Source: Parascedosporium putredinis (Eukaryota > Ascomycota > Sordariomycetes > Microascales > Microascaceae). Taken from it: DNA of 64,000 bases. How positions within the stretch are numbered: position 1 is the first letter of the stretch; every line of letters starts with the position of its first letter. The position numbers were made by a program, and so were the translations under genes. Shown in pieces: positions 37,244 to 50,500 of the stretch. The notes under the pieces are model-generated. The model was not told the DNA's origin. It worked only from the letters and a program-made list of their open reading frames with translations, and did no database searches. The stretch lies in assembly GCA_949357655.1 (NCBI GenBank), contig CASHTG010000001.1, positions 3,844,001 through 3,908,000 of the forward strand, in the 5' to 3' direction.

Positions 37244-40200
37244 GGTTGTCGATAAGAAGCAAGTTTTGAGTTCGGTCGGTAGCGATCAATGAATAGACTG
37301 TCGTCGGCCGTTGCCCCGCTCTCCAAACTGGCAGGTACGGCGGATGTTTGACGTCCAGAAACAAAGCTCGCGACAGGCCGAGTAAATGATCGGAAAAAAT
37401 AAAAAGGAACGAAAAGATGGCGAGAAGTGAGGACAAAGGAAAAAGAAGCAAAGAACGTGAGATGCCTGGTCTAACAAGAGGCAAGGATGAAGAAGATGTG
37501 CGGTTTGATCGAAGAGGGACGAGGGCTTAGCGAAATCCGTGAGAAGTCAAGCGTCATAAAAAGACCAACAAAAAAAAGACGAGAGGGGCAGGGTAATTTT
37601 TTTCACCCGTTCTCCCTCTCCTTCTTGACGCAGTGTAGCCTTTTTCCCCCTTCGGCGGGGTTTCTTTTTCCCTCCCTCTTATTTTTTGGGTCTGGTTTAT
37701 TATTCTCCCTCCCTCCCTCTGTGCGCAATAAATTTATCCCCTTCCGTTATGTCGGCCACGCCCGCCGGTATGCGAGGTGTCAATCTGAGCTTATGCGAGC
37801 GGGAGGGAACCGGCTATGCAGTGAAAGAAGAGCACAAGCTGAGAGGGCGAAGAGTGATCGAGGGGTGACAGGTGACTGTGGTGGTGGGGGAGGGGTTCCT
37901 GTGGTATGCGGCAACGGAACAGATGCGTTGCGTCGATGTACGTGGAGAATTGGGAATGGCCGGCCACGGGGCTCGTGAGGACTTGGTCGACACAGATATA
38001 TATATATGTATGTGTATGTCTTATGTATATCTATCCCTCTGGATAGGTATCTTGTGTATATATTGATCGATGGAGGGTGCGAGAGAGCAAAGGCAAATGC
38101 GAGGTCCAAGTGGTAGAGAGAGGTATAGATAGGCCCAGCGATGGCGTGTGTCGGTGGTCCCGGAAGAAGAGTGATGGAGAGGGAGCAGAAAGGGAGACGA
38201 GGCGGGATGAAGAGTCCTATTAAGGAATATGGAAAAGGGAAATTTGCAAGGTGGGAGCAGGAGGGAGAAAGAGTTGAGGCCCTCGTCAGACGACGTTCGC
38301 AATCCGGAGATTGATATGGACACGAGTACTTGGGCTATGTGTGGGTAGGCAGGCGTGTAACACAGCGAGGGTTCCTTGACAAGTCGGGCACGAAAATGGT
38401 AAGGGGAATGGCGAAGTTGGTGAGAGGGAGCTGGAGGAAGAGGACAGGTGAGTTTTGAACAAAGGCGCCTGGGGGTCAAGGAAATCGTGGATTGACAATT
38501 GATCTATCTGTCTGGGGCAGCCAACGACACTTTCGGAACCGCCTACACCCTTTTTCGGGATTGACGCTTCTCCATGGGGCAACGGTGTCGGTATTTGTTT
38601 GACATTGACAAGTTCCCATGACGTGCGCCTCGGCCAGCGGCCACACCTCGTACAATGATCAAGTTCAATGGTGCCGTCTCGAGCTTCGGCTGGCACCGCG
38701 CGGCGCAAGGCAAGTACAGTACTCAACCCCACCATCATAACTCGCCGAAGACAATGCCATGCGCCTTGTTCCTTTACTTTGCAATGTTCCATCATTGTGA
38801 TCATTTTCTTCCGTTTTTCAATTTCCAATTGTATATACGAGGGTCTTTATCCACCTTTTGATTCCGTTTTCCTCTTCTCGTTCTCACTTTTTTTTCCTAT
38901 CATAAAAAACGGAAGGATAGGACATGGTCGAAATCCTAAAGTACATCCTCGACCTATAGCATATACATTGACTGCACGTCGATCGATAAAGGGCGAGACG
39001 AGCACCCACTCACGAGAGAGAAGGACTTGCCATTTATTGAGATGGTTCAAATAGCTACACGTAGCCATCTATGGATGTTGTTTCGAGTCTCTGCCCTTGC
39101 GAGCGCCGTGTATCGCCCACAAATCCTTGTGACAATTGGTGACTACCGTATCGATGTCGCTTTCCCTTCACTAAAAAGGACAGGGAAGGGGCCATTGTGA
39201 GCGGGAACTTGGCTTGGGACCAAAACTGTCAGCGTGCCTGTTTGGTTTGACCAAACCCCAAACTAGACACAGTACATAGACGGAAGCACAACATAGCAGA
39301 GCACAACTGGGCACGCGGCAAACACCTCGAGCTCTCACAACCACAACCACAACCCAGACCTGGCCCGTTTTAGCCTCTGGTGTTCATGGCACAGCCTAGT
39401 GGCGACTTTTGGTTCCTCAAGTGCTTCGGGCTCCTTCTGTCCAACGCCAGACCATCTGCGCATCAACCTGTCTGCCCAACCTGGAGGGCTGGCCTCGAGT
39501 GCCGAAAACCTACCCCAGATAAAAAGGAAGAAAAGAGAAAAAAAGCCACCAGTCGCTTGCAGAGGGCAGATGGGGGCCATTGATCGGGTTTGCGTGAGTT
39601 ACGGAGGTGTGAATGGTCCTTTCCATTGGGCAATCGGAACCAGCCAACACGTCGAAGCAGACTCGCCCGTTGCAAGGGTCTAGATCCGATGCCACCCTGC
39701 CCGGAGTCTAGAGCCGGAAGAGAGATAGCTATGACGACTTTTGTCACTCAGCCGGGGAGTCCAGTGAATGTGAATAAGAGCACCGTGGCAGCGTGGGTCT
39801 CGGCTTGGCTGGCCAAAAACTCCATGCGGACTGGCTCACAACCGTCACTGTCCAAGGCCATGGGTAGCATCAATGGATCATCCAACGCCTTCGGGATATC
39901 AATTATTAACGGCTTAGCCAGCCATGGGTCCGGAAGCCTAGCGGTGGCGGATCCTCTCGAGTACCTGTAGGGATGGATTCTAGCTTGTCTAGTCATCAAT
40001 TTGAAGGAATGGATCAATGATGATGGAAAAGGTGCCCCCGACAGCACACGACACCCCTTCTTTTGGGGAAATGATGTAATCGAGGGCTCCTCCATCCTCA
40101 TTCCCCAATCGCCCCAACCGCTCATCCTATCAAATTCCCTCGGACAATTTACCATTCGCAAGCGACGTCGCCTAAAGACATCAGACCTCGATGTTGCGTT

Positions 40201-41402
40201 CTTAGGCCAAGGATCCAAGGGTCCAATCCTTTGAGGGGAAATAATCCCGTTCCCTTATCCCTTTTTTTTTTTTTCTTCCTTTCTAAGCCGTACTCTCTCC
40301 GACGATCATGAGACCGATCTGGAAACCCGCACACGGAATATACTCCCATCCATAGATACCAGTACCAGTTGGCTACGTGCTACGGGATGAAGAAAAAGAA
40401 GGGCAGGCAAGAGTGCATCGTATTCGTCGTGCACTGAGAAGAAACGCTTGTTAGCTGTTCTCGACCATCTAATATCCACCACGTCCACCCAACGACATCT
40501 TCCATTGATGTCTCCAGACCTGGCCCCCATAAGAACGTTAGAACATAAGAACCAGTCAGCCGCAATCGATCGACTGCATAGAGAAGGAGATCTTCCGGTT
40601 GGATTGAAAGCGCAACTTCGCGGGCGCGAGGCGTGACCCCTTTCCTATTCGCCTTGCCCCTAATCACAAAACCAGAACTCCATTGCCATTCTATAGTGAA
40701 GATAAATGTACACGTACATCAAAGAAACAGTCTCTTTACTGTCTACGTCTCAAGATGTACAGAAGCCGCGAATTCAACGATAAAGGTAGAGGAGAATTCC
40801 GACCCAACGCAACACGACGCAACGTTGAGGCATCTCCCGCCCTCGAGATGGTTGGAAATAAAACAGGATGAGTAGAAGAGAGAGAAAAAGCAAGGTGAAC
40901 CATTGGCCCGAGACAGTAGAATCGTAACTTTTGCGCCACCCGCATAAAGATTAGATGTTAGATATTTTCCCGCATTCCTTGATTTGGGAGGATCTGCACT
41001 TGGGCTCGTCGCTGGCTAAGCGCCCACCCTAATACAGCACATCTATGGATGTTATCTTGTGAAAGAGGGTTGGCAGGGGGAAAAAAAGAAGAGGTAGCAA
41101 GGTGGACGGACGCCTTCCACTCCTAGTCCCGCCAAGAGGAGATTGAAATCATCGTGAGTGTCTGGTCATAGGTGGCTCCCAAACTTACAAATGCGGAAAA
41201 GGGCCCCTGGGGATGCGCTCCCATCTCCACAGTTGGGCATCATTGGCGAAAACACTGCGTCCTCCAGGCTCTTCGGAAGAAACTATTCGGACCTGCGTTT
41301 TATGCTTGGCCAACCCATTCCATTCTAGTTACAGGGATTCCCCGTCTTTTGTTTCTCGCCCCCAACCAGGGTCCGAACTCCGAACGAGCTCTCCGAGGCT
41401 TC

Positions 41403-41454
41403 ACGCAACAACAACAACAGCACCAGCAACAGTAGCAGCACCAGCAGCAACAAG
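41403..41454 (+). repeat. CAA/CAG trinucleotide repeat
   Basis: CAACAACAACAACAGCACCA-type repeat outside any supported gene. One frame has an in-run TAG, so it is probably not a polyglutamine gene. Confidence 0.7.
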
Positions 41455-43787
41455 GCTAGCCGATCATACCACGCCTTGCCACAATCGGCCTGGGTGGCAG
41501 ACAAGTGCAGGTAATACTAGGAGAGTACAGAAGTAAAAACAAAAACACCAAATGCCCTGTATGGCAGGCCCACTGCCGAAATCCCCATCTCTGCCCAACC
41601 TTCGCGCGCGTGAATAAAAGAGCCTCAAAAGCAACGTCGACCCCTGTCTCACACTAGCTCCGAAGCAGAAACCAAGGTTTTAACACTAGCGCACACAGCA
41701 CACCCCCGCTGAAGAAAAAAAGAAGGTTCCATCAGATTCGTGGCTTGGCGAGCCTTCCTGCCCCCTTCTCTCCTCGGTGGCCTCGCCGAGATGGGCTACA
41801 GAGAAACCCAGTGAATCCTGCACGTCCAGAGTCCCAGTGTGGCCAGCCACGAACATCGTCACTTGCGGAGTTCCCGGTCCAACAGCACTCGGTAGCCGTA
41901 GGTTCGTCAAGCTTGCACTGGCAAGACTGGATAGGAAAAGGTGGCCCAATAATGTCCTCCCTTTTTCCCAGGAGGTGACTGGTCGGATTGTATCCTCGGC
42001 CTCGAGAGGTGGTTCGCAATGTTAGTTCGCCAAGCAGCAGGATGAATCGATCACCAGCGGTGCATTTTGTCGTCGACCCCGCCTGCGAGGCAGGAAGCCC
42101 CTTGCAAAGAAGGCGAGGGGAGAAGGTTTGGGTCAGGTGTAAGTGTGTTTGAAGCTGCTGCCACTCCAAGAGCTGCAACCCCGCCGTGGATGTCGTAGAC
42201 GAGCCGCTTGCTGGATCCGATGCCCATTTTGTCACACCCGGTGCTGAGCAAGACAGGGCCCATCTTCCCGGTGTGTGAATGGCACACGCGCACGCCTTAC
42301 CAAAGCACAAGAGGCCCTGCAGCCCTGTCCCCGGGAAAAGAGGGCAAATCTCGGAATTGTTGGATACCTCGTACGAGGTCACACGTGTGCCACGGATCAG
42401 CGCGGGCTTCTCATTCCCGTTTTTTTTTCTTCTTCTTCTTCCTTTTTTTCGGGCTGTCATCTATGGAGGCACCTGTTCCAAGTTTTCGGAGCTTCTTCCA
42501 TGCTGCACGAGGGGTCCAGATGGATGGTGTATCACCGCCTTTGGCTGCGGAAAGAAGAGAAAGGGGTCACCGATATGGATTTTTCTGCATAAAAGTAATA
42601 TTATAAATGTAATTGTCACCTCTCAGATACCTCATTGGTGAGGAGTGGCCCTGCTCGATTCGAAATCGATTACATTCTCTCCGCCATCTGCAAAGATATC
42701 GCCACCTTGTAGAACGTAGAGGGGCCCTTGAGGGGCCATGCTTCCTTTATCGCCGGAGCCCAACTCCGCTCATGATGTTCATAAATGTCATGAGGCCGCG
42801 AAGGCACGAGGTTCGAAGCCTTGTAACTCCCTTCCACGCCCAAATCCATAGAGTCTGGGACGTCACCTCAATCTTCCCCCTCCTCCCTCCCCTCGGGAAC
42901 CCGCATCCAAGGCTATCCGTGACCCCCGGCTCGATCTTGGGCATCCATGGTGCAAACCTCCTCCTCGGTTTCCTTCTTCTCTCTATTGGCCCCGGACACT
43001 GTTTGCATGTCTACATAGAAACATACGCTGTTGTGTGAGGCCTCGGGGTTAGTCAAGATGATGGATGTACCGGCTGCGAGAGAGCAAAGGCCACGAGAAG
43101 CGAGCGTGCCACAGGTCGATACGAAGGTATCTGCGGTGTAATAATATCCCATACGTTGAACAAGACTCCCCTCCCGAAGGAGTCACCGTTTATTGTTCCG
43201 GCCACTCTTTTCGAAAAGGGGACAGCGGGAAAAGGAAGGCGATGGAAGGAACTGGTAATTACACAAAGATCTTCCACCCTTTCGGCTGCCCATGGCTCGC
43301 CCCGACGCCCAAAGTTCCACGATCGACAGGCCGTGGTGGCGCCCTTCGGTGCCACCCGTCCTACCACCCCGATCACTCTTTGTGTCCCCCCTCTTTCTTC
43401 TTGTCCTTTTTGTTTTCCTGCTTCTTCGAAGAAAGCCCACGACGTATCACCATACACATATATCTTTCCGCTGGGTGATATGGCACCCGCCAGAGAAGCC
43501 CCGGAACCCGACCGGCGGCGCCTTTCCCATGTCCCGGAAAACCTTTGAGAGGTCGGGCATGCCGTGGTCGGGTTTGACGCGGGAGGCAAAGACAGAGTGG
43601 AGATTGTGCCCAGAGCGCGTGTAAGCCGCGTGGAGGCGGGTGAGACTGACTGAACCATTTGACAAGTTCCACTGGCGCGGGAATATCAGATTCGTAAACG
43701 AGCGAGGATGTGAGACATAAGTAAGAACCAACGGGCGCGGGAGAAGAGGGAGAGGCTGGATGAGGGGACCGAAAGTGGCCAGTATAT

Positions 43788-44297
43788 AAAACGAGAAGTC
43801 CAAACGAGGTTCTCCAGCTCCCTTAGGCAAAGTGTTGTTGCAAATATGAGGGATCAGTTGTTATATATTTCCTTGATCATTTCATATTTCGCACTCGGTG
43901 TGCCGGTAACGACGATAAAACTTATAGCCCACTATTCCAGCAGCATATATAGGTATCATCGAAGAATATGACAAGTTTAAGTGAGATTCTCCTGCTTTTA
44001 GGAAACTTGTTAAAAAGGTGAGGGATCAATTGATATATGGTTCCTTGACCAAGATATATTTCAGGCTTAGCATGCCCTTTAACGGCGATGCGACTAATAA
44101 GATTGATTATCCCAGACTCTAAGGGCAGACCGTATGTAAAACTATCATCTAAGAAAACGAAAAGTCCAAACCACATTCTCCTGCCCTCTTAGGCGGGCTT
44201 CTTGGAGAGCATGCGTTCCCCTGACCATCTTGTATTTTAGCTCGCCATACTTCTTAACAACGATAAGACCCAAGTCTTGCTATCTTAGACTCTAAAA
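43788..44297. repeat. Three diverged AT-rich tandem repeats of ~150-190 bp
   Basis: Copies at about 43788-43963, 43964-44151 and 44152-44297 share the same order of blocks. These are ACGARAAGTCCAAA (weak in copy 2), ATTCTCCTG..TTAGG, GAGGGATCARTTG..TATAT..TTCCTTGA (lost in copy 3), ATATTT..GC..GCC..TAACRRCGAT and GACTCTAA. They are clearly more AT-rich than the flanks. They look like old, decayed repeats, perhaps altered by repeat-induced point mutation. No terminal inverted repeats or target duplications were found. Confidence 0.65.
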
Positions 44298-45363
44298 GCA
44301 TGCTTAGCCACCAGACCAGCCCTCCTAATCCCGGCCTCGCCATCTCCGCCCGGGCCCGACTTACTCTCCTCTCCACGTGCCAACACTACCTACTCCTGCG
44401 GCATGAATTCCTCCTAGGGTCGAGAATCCCTCGAATCCTCGAGGGCCTAAGGCGGGCTTGACCACGGCTAGTGCTTCCTATGAGCTTACTACTTCGGCGA
44501 GCAGCACTGGCCGGGCCAAAGGGGCAGGTAACGGGCCATCCTAGAGGGAGACATTTGGATCCGAGAATGCTAAGCTCTGGGCCCCGAGTGCTTTCAAAGA
44601 GATAAAATACCTGGGCAGCAGCATCGTGGGGATCGGAGTGGTTTCCTATATGGTTCTTTTCAATATATATGCATCATGAATGATTGTAAGGAAGCGCGGA
44701 GGAGAAAACGGCTTGAGACAATCCGCCAATCCCCCAACAAGACATATCAAACTAGAATCATCACCTGAGCGGCATGTCCCTTGGCAAAAGCAAACCTTTG
44801 GAGTAAATACCCTGTTCGACAACGTTCATGGGTGACCTTGGGAGAGAAGAACGCCCCTAACAAGGTTACATGTTGATCTATATAATGTGGCTCTAGTATG
44901 TCCAGATGCAAGCAACACCAACCCACCATGACGACGGCAGATGGTGATGGGGGAATTAATCCTGGCGGTCCAAGGCTGACCAAAGCAATGTCTACTTGCG
45001 AGAGACACTCCTGATCAAGGCGTTGGTTACTACAAGTTGCTACTGGAGGCGAAGCAGATCGGAGACACAAAAGTTGTGGATGCCCACTTGATTAAAAATC
45101 ATAATACAGCTAGGTGACAATCATATACCCAAGTGGCTCCGAAAGAAAAGGGCAATCTATCCAATCTCAAGTTTCCCAAACAAAAATCATCCTACAAGCG
45201 AAGGCCGATGAGGCCAACGCATCACCGCTCCCAAGCGCCACGCGCAAGTTGGACAACTCCGTTCCGGATAGCAGACCCTGTCAGCATCGCCGATGGGCTC
45301 TACATAACTACCCGCGACACGAATTGCCCTTCCTGCCATCCCATTTACAAGGACCGTGACACT

Positions 45364-46253
45364 TTAAAGGCGGGATCCGTGGACAACCTTGAAGTCAACG
45401 CCGAGCTCACGGCCACCGTCGTTGAGGACGAGCACGCGGACGCTGCCACGGCCAGAGTCGAAGGCGGACTGGAGACGGTCCCAGAGGTTGGACTGGTCAA
45501 TGATGGGAAGGTCCTGCTTGACATCACCGGTCTCGGTCATGGCAACAACTGCAGCACAGAGAAAAAGCGAAAATTAGTCATGACTGGTCCATCACCCGGC
45601 GATAGAGGATGCGGAGTATAATGGGCGTGACTTACGGTTACCATCCTGCATGTCGAGGACTCGGTACTGCTTGAAGACAGGTCCGAGCATGGTCTGAACG
45701 ACAACGCTGGGAGCGGGGTGAGAGATGAAGGAGCTCTCCTCATGGAGGGCCTTGGTGAAGAGATCAACACCGAGGTAGCGGTACTGGCCAGTAGCAGCCG
45801 AGGTGGAGATGCGGATCACCTGGCAGGGGCGGCCCTGGAGCATGAGGAAATCGCCAATGCGGATGTGGTGGCAGGGGATGGTGACAGTGTTGGGCACAGT
45901 GGCGGCGCCAACCTCCGCCCTGGGAGCACGAGAGGCGCGGCTTTCCGTGCGGCTCTCACGCTCGACATGGTGGTGGTGGTGGCGGGACTCTGGGTGCACA
46001 ATCTTGTCAGCCAACTTGTGGAGGCCGTGGCGGAAAGAGTGGTAGTGACCTGTCGAGAGAAGAAAGAAAATATTAAGAAGAATCCCATAGCAGGTCGCTT
46101 GACGACTGTAGCGGGAGGAAGGGAAGGAAAGCAAAGCAAAGCAAGGCACAGGCCCGAAAATAGAACCCAAGGACAAAAAGGAAAAAGAAAGAAAAAAATC
46201 AACAAAAGGGAAGACTTGGGGGCACACATACCGTCTTCGTCGTAGTAGCCCAT
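45364..46253 (-). CDS. hex1: Woronin body major protein HEX1, short form
   Basis: HEX1 self-assembles into the crystalline core of Woronin bodies, which plug septal pores after injury. The minus-strand exons are 46253-46232, 46049-45636 and 45548-45364, giving 206 residues. Introns are 46050-46231 (donor GTATGT, acceptor GACAG) and 45549-45635 (GTAAGT, branch GACTAAT, acceptor CTGCAG). The protein starts MGYYDEDGHYHSFRHGLHKL and has a His-rich linker (RHHHHHVERES). It then has the eIF5A-like fold: PCHHIRIGDFLMLQGRPCQV, YRYLGVDLFTKALHEESSF, VVVQTMLGPVFKQYRVLD, AMTETGDVKQDLP. The C-terminus VVHGSRL ends in the tripeptide SRL, the peroxisomal targeting signal 1 expected for HEX1. Every frame is intact, unlike most neighbours. 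The start was chosen because MGYYDxDG is the conserved short-form N-terminus. Confidence 0.95.
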
Positions 46254-47572
46254 TTTGGATTGGCGGGTGAACTTGCGAGGCTCAACGGTTTCTTTGCTGG
46301 TGTAGCGGGAGTCGGTGTCTCTGTGGACGCGGCTAGGCTTGCTAGGCTCTACAGTGTACTCTTCCACACGGGTGGTGGTGGTGTGCTGGACGGGTCGGTA
46401 GTGAGCTCCCTCGACGGCGAAGGAGGGTTGGACACGAGAGCGGTACTCGCGTTCAGCAATGTCAACAGGGCTGGCGGCGTAGTAGTGGTTGTGGTGGTCG
46501 ACCTCAACACGAGTCTCGGCGAAGTCGGGTCGAGAAGGTCTGAGAAGAATGAATTGAGGTTAGGAAGAGGTGAAAGAGGATGTTTTGTGTGTGGGGATGG
46601 AAGAGGTGAAAGGAGGTTTGAAGAAAACGTGAAGAGGATGAAAAAAGAAAAGGGAGCTCCCGAAATTGCCAGCCCCTTTCAAAACAAAAGCTGTTCCCGT
46701 CCAGTAGCGCTTGTGCGGTGTGGACAGGACCAGCTCAGCGGGAGCAGAGCAAGCCAATTGGTGCCTAACTGCAGAGACGCCATGCCCGATTCGGAAACCC
46801 CTGGCGCCACTGGCAAGCATCAAATGAAGGAAATGGGGATGAGATGGGGTATGCCGATAGCGCCGCCAAGTCAGCTGTTGCGAGGTTGCGAGAGCGGGTC
46901 GCCCAGGGCTTGTTTACCAAGCAACCACTGCTCAATTATACGAGCCAGGGTTGCTGGCCAGGCCTGGTGGAGAAGGGGAAGGGGAAGCGGAAGGGGGTGC
47001 ATTTGTTTTCTTTTTCTCTCTCCTCTCCTGGGGCCAGGGCGGTAGAATGCGAAATGACACATTCACACACTGAAGACGCGATCCGCTGCCAACGGTGATG
47101 AAAGCATCGATAGTGGGGAGGATCGAGGCAGAAGAAAAAAACAAAACACAAAAAACGAAAACACACAACGCAGGTGCGGCGCGCTGTTCAAGCATGCCAA
47201 AATGCAAAGAATCGGGATATGCGAGAGAGAAAAAAGATGGGATCAGGCTGCTCGGCGTTGCGACGCGCCCACTAGGAAACACATTTTTACTCACCGGAAC
47301 TCCTCCTGAGTGTGGTAGTGTTGTCGCTCCTGCTTGATACCGGGACGGCGGCGATAGTCTTCTTCACGGGTGAAGTGCACTTCTTCCTTGCCAGACTCGT
47401 GAAATGTCGAAGAGTATTGTCCTTCCCGTCCGGCCTTGGGGATGAACGCGACCTCCTCGTGGGTGGTGCTGGTTGTGGTGGTTGTGTTGGTTTGGGTCTC
47501 CGCCTCGCGGTATGTCGATGGGAAGACGCTGAAGGGGACGGGGACACGAGCTTCAAAGTCCAGGTTTGCGAC
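46232..47572 (-). CDS. hex1: N-terminal extension of HEX1 long form (start unresolved)
   Basis: The frame upstream of the short-form Met stays open and conserved-looking: YYAASPVDIAEREYRSRVQP, AVEGAHYRPVQHTTTT, VEEYTVEPSKPSR, VEPRKFTRQSK then MGYYDEDG. This exon (46539-46232) joins across a 755-bp intron (46540-47294; donor GTGAGTAA, acceptor TTCTCAG) to an exon reading LDFEARVPVPFSVFPSTYRE, HEEVAFIPKAGREGQYSSTF and EEVHFTREEDYRRRPG. That exon probably begins at 47572 after AAAG. No start codon could be found in frame just upstream, so at least one 5' exon is missing. Long HEX1 forms made by alternative splicing are known in related fungi. The extension is absent from the mature core protein. 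Confidence 0.75.
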
Positions 47573-50500
47573 CTTTGGGTGAGCAGGAGATCTCAAATCT
47601 TCCAAAATCGACCTTTCGCAAATGAACGAAAGACCGGCTAGGAAGATTCTTGGCCTCTTGCTACACGAGAATAACAACGGAGGTTATTCTAACTGATCCC
47701 GAAGGATGGCTGAGCAGAGGGGGATAGTGGGAGGGTTTGGAAAGTTGATAGCACGAAGCAATTGGTTGTTGTTTTGGGAGTGTTGAAAAGTTGAAGTTGA
47801 CGAGATTCCGAAGAGAAGACGACGGGTTTTGAGGACAACGAGCGAGAACTGGGGGGAACAACGGGGGGATAGGAATGGTCGGCAAGGGGAAGGGAAGGGA
47901 AAGGGGGAGAAATAGGCGAGGCAGGGGAGCTTGCTGCGGCCGAGCTCCAGCATTGGATCGAATGGAGCGCCGAGCAGGCCGTGCCCGCGTCGTGGACTGT
48001 GTAATTACGCGCTGTACAGATACAGGCTTATGCCGAGATCGATGGGTCAAAATAGAGCTAGTTTGGCGGGATTTCATGCCTGCCCTGGCGAGTAGATAGG
48101 TACAATGTACAATCCCCTCGTGGTTACCGTGGAGTCCAGCCCAGTTTGAGCTGGGAGACACACACTAGAGCTTTGTTTGGAGGCGTGGGACTTTTTGTGG
48201 TGAGGGGTGTATGCATCAGCGCCGCTCAGCTTCTGGCCTTCATTCTAGGGGACTGGTTCCGTTGATGGACTGGGGATGCCTTTCTGTTGGCTTGTTGAAG
48301 CGTGCTCTGGCGGGCCATCACGATATCTCCGGGGCGTCGCCCTATCCACTAGTGGACACAGCGCCGCTTTCTATTGGTTTTCCTCTTGTTTACAGAGATA
48401 CTGAAGCAGATTAGCGGCGAGAGGGATCAACCCTGCGACCCTGGCTCCGTCAGGGCCTGGAGTTCTTTTTCATTCCCACCCTTTGCCTGCCCATATAGCA
48501 CAGTATGAATTGATTCCGGTCGGCTTTGGTGTTCATTTTTGGCTGACTGGTTTGACTGGGCCTCCGACATTGGCCGCCGCTTCTGAGGGGTCGTCCACTT
48601 TTGAAAAGCGAACGGAGCAGAGACGTCAACAAGAGGCTCCTGCTGGCCGGGCCTCGGTCGTAATTTCAGTCAGGACGCCGCGCGCAATGATGGCAAGCAA
48701 TATCATCACCGTTTGGGAGGATACGGAGTGGGAGCAAGTGTAATGTCTGTCGTCAACCTCGCGCAACTCCACTCGTTTCGCCCTCTGACATCCAATAGTT
48801 CTTTCTGTTGGTGGCCCAAGAGAAGGGTGGACGGAGCTGGGTTATTATTCGCTGACTCTGTTGAATCCGTGAGAAATGCAACCGAGTTGGCCGGCCAGTC
48901 AGCCAGTCGAAGCGCGCAGACTGATGATGTTCTGCATCGCTGTCGTGGAGTGGGAAGACAGAGCTGTATTGTCTGCACCCGCCACCGAATACCTTCCCTC
49001 GCCTGGCTGATCTCATCCAGCGGCATGCAGCGCCCAACCTCTTTGGTTGGCTTCTCTGGCTTCCTTCTCTGGCTTCCTACTATACATCCTGGCTTCCTCC
49101 CAAGCTGCAAGCTGACAGACCATTTGAGAACGGAAACAGTCGCACTCTGTGATCCTGTTCTCTTGGACAAGACCCCGGCGCGCTCACCCGTTGACTTGAC
49201 AGAAAGTGTTGATGCACGAACCAACGGACGACTCGTCACCTTTTCCCCACCCACCCTGAATGGCAATACTTGCAAGATTGCGCTCAGCAATTGAATACGA
49301 AGTACTTACCTTGCGGCTCCACAGTTTGGGGGAGTCTAACCTTTGGACAAGAGCCTCGGCAGCTGATGATGATGGTGGCTCTCTATGCTGTAGCTTGTGG
49401 GTGCAGATTGTTAATACCGAATTTCAGAAAGGTGTTGCTTGTGGAACCGCCGCACCTGTGGCCAGGCCTTGACTAGCCCGCCGTGCATTCATGCTTGTAT
49501 CCACCGGGCGTAAACTATGCCTCGCCTTGCCTCCGCCAGTTCTCCCTTGTCCACATGGGTCGGCGTCCCTTTCTCTGGGGAGTGGATGCACCTACGAAGT
49601 ATTTCTGGGGAAGGGGCCGAGGTAGTTTTGCTGAAGATGCTGGTTTGGCCTCAAACGTCCATGGTGCAGAGGGTGTTGATGCTGATGCGATGACGAGGTT
49701 GGGCCAAAATGCAAGTTGAGTGTCGCAGCACCTCATCGACAGAGTCGAGCCAATTTACAAGCCACCGGTCCATCTTTTTCCTCACCACGATGCTTTTTTG
49801 GCCTCTCGTGAGGAAAGCAATCATCTACCACGTCAGTGGGCTCGAATCTGTTCTCCTGCCCCGACCTTTTGATGCCAGGGAGAAGTCCCAATTGGTGTTC
49901 ACGGGGATCGTCGATGCCCCCTCTCACGTCGTTTCTGTCGGATGAAGCAATGGTGACCTGATGGCATGCATCGATGTAAATAATGGCAATCTAGCATCAA
50001 TAATAAACGTTGCTCGAAACTTGTCGCTCCTCCGGGACTGGGTCAGCGCTGGTTTGGACAGGATACAGGTGCATGCACCCTACCATCACCCTCGCCTCGC
50101 CTCGCCTCGCCTCAGATGCACTGGACCCATAATAGGACATCAACCACACAGTGTTAGTGGCTGACTCCTGCTCGATTGATGGAACACGTTGGAGAAATCC
50201 GGTCCGCTCCTGATCACATTTTCTTGGAATGGCAAAGAGTGGGGGTTATCCTTGTCCAAGTTGTGCTGTCTCCGGAGCATAATAATATCAAGCTTATTGG
50301 ACCTCGTGCAAGAACAAGGGTTCAAAGAACGGCGAGCTGGGGCAGAACCTCGGACACCGGCCATTGAAATTATTGGAGGCAACGCTCAATCTCTACAAGT
50401 TTATCAAGTCGTCGACCGCGATCAGCGCATCTTGTGTCCTCTTGCTGAGTCTCGTTTTGAGTTTTGCCCCCTCATGCGCTGGAGAAGGAGCGAGGGAACG

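Larger units (their letters stand above)
37244..45363. other. About 8 kb gene-poor region
   Basis: The left end should carry the promoter and 5' UTR of the DUF8035 gene and the right end the HEX1 3' UTR. In between I see no gene I can support. Features are a T-run near 40261-40274, a CAA/CAG repeat at 41403-41454 (not in a convincing gene), a CT-rich tract near 42419-42450, and an AT-rich block of diverged tandem repeats at 43788-44297. Frames around 39.7-40.2 kb are open on both strands but show no motif. Confidence 0.45.

Noticed and set aside
39590..40218. Overlapping open frames on both strands (about 126 and 156 codons)
   Set aside because: No motif, no splice chain, no composition like the neighbouring genes; cannot be supported as a gene.
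42806..42832. GAGGTTCGAAGCC resembling a tRNA T arm
   Set aside because: No matching D arm, anticodon stem or acceptor stem can be folded around it.
43788..44297. CRISPR-like or transposon terminal repeats
   Set aside because: Units are long, diverged and directly adjacent with no constant repeat/variable spacer pattern, and no inverted termini or target duplications were found.
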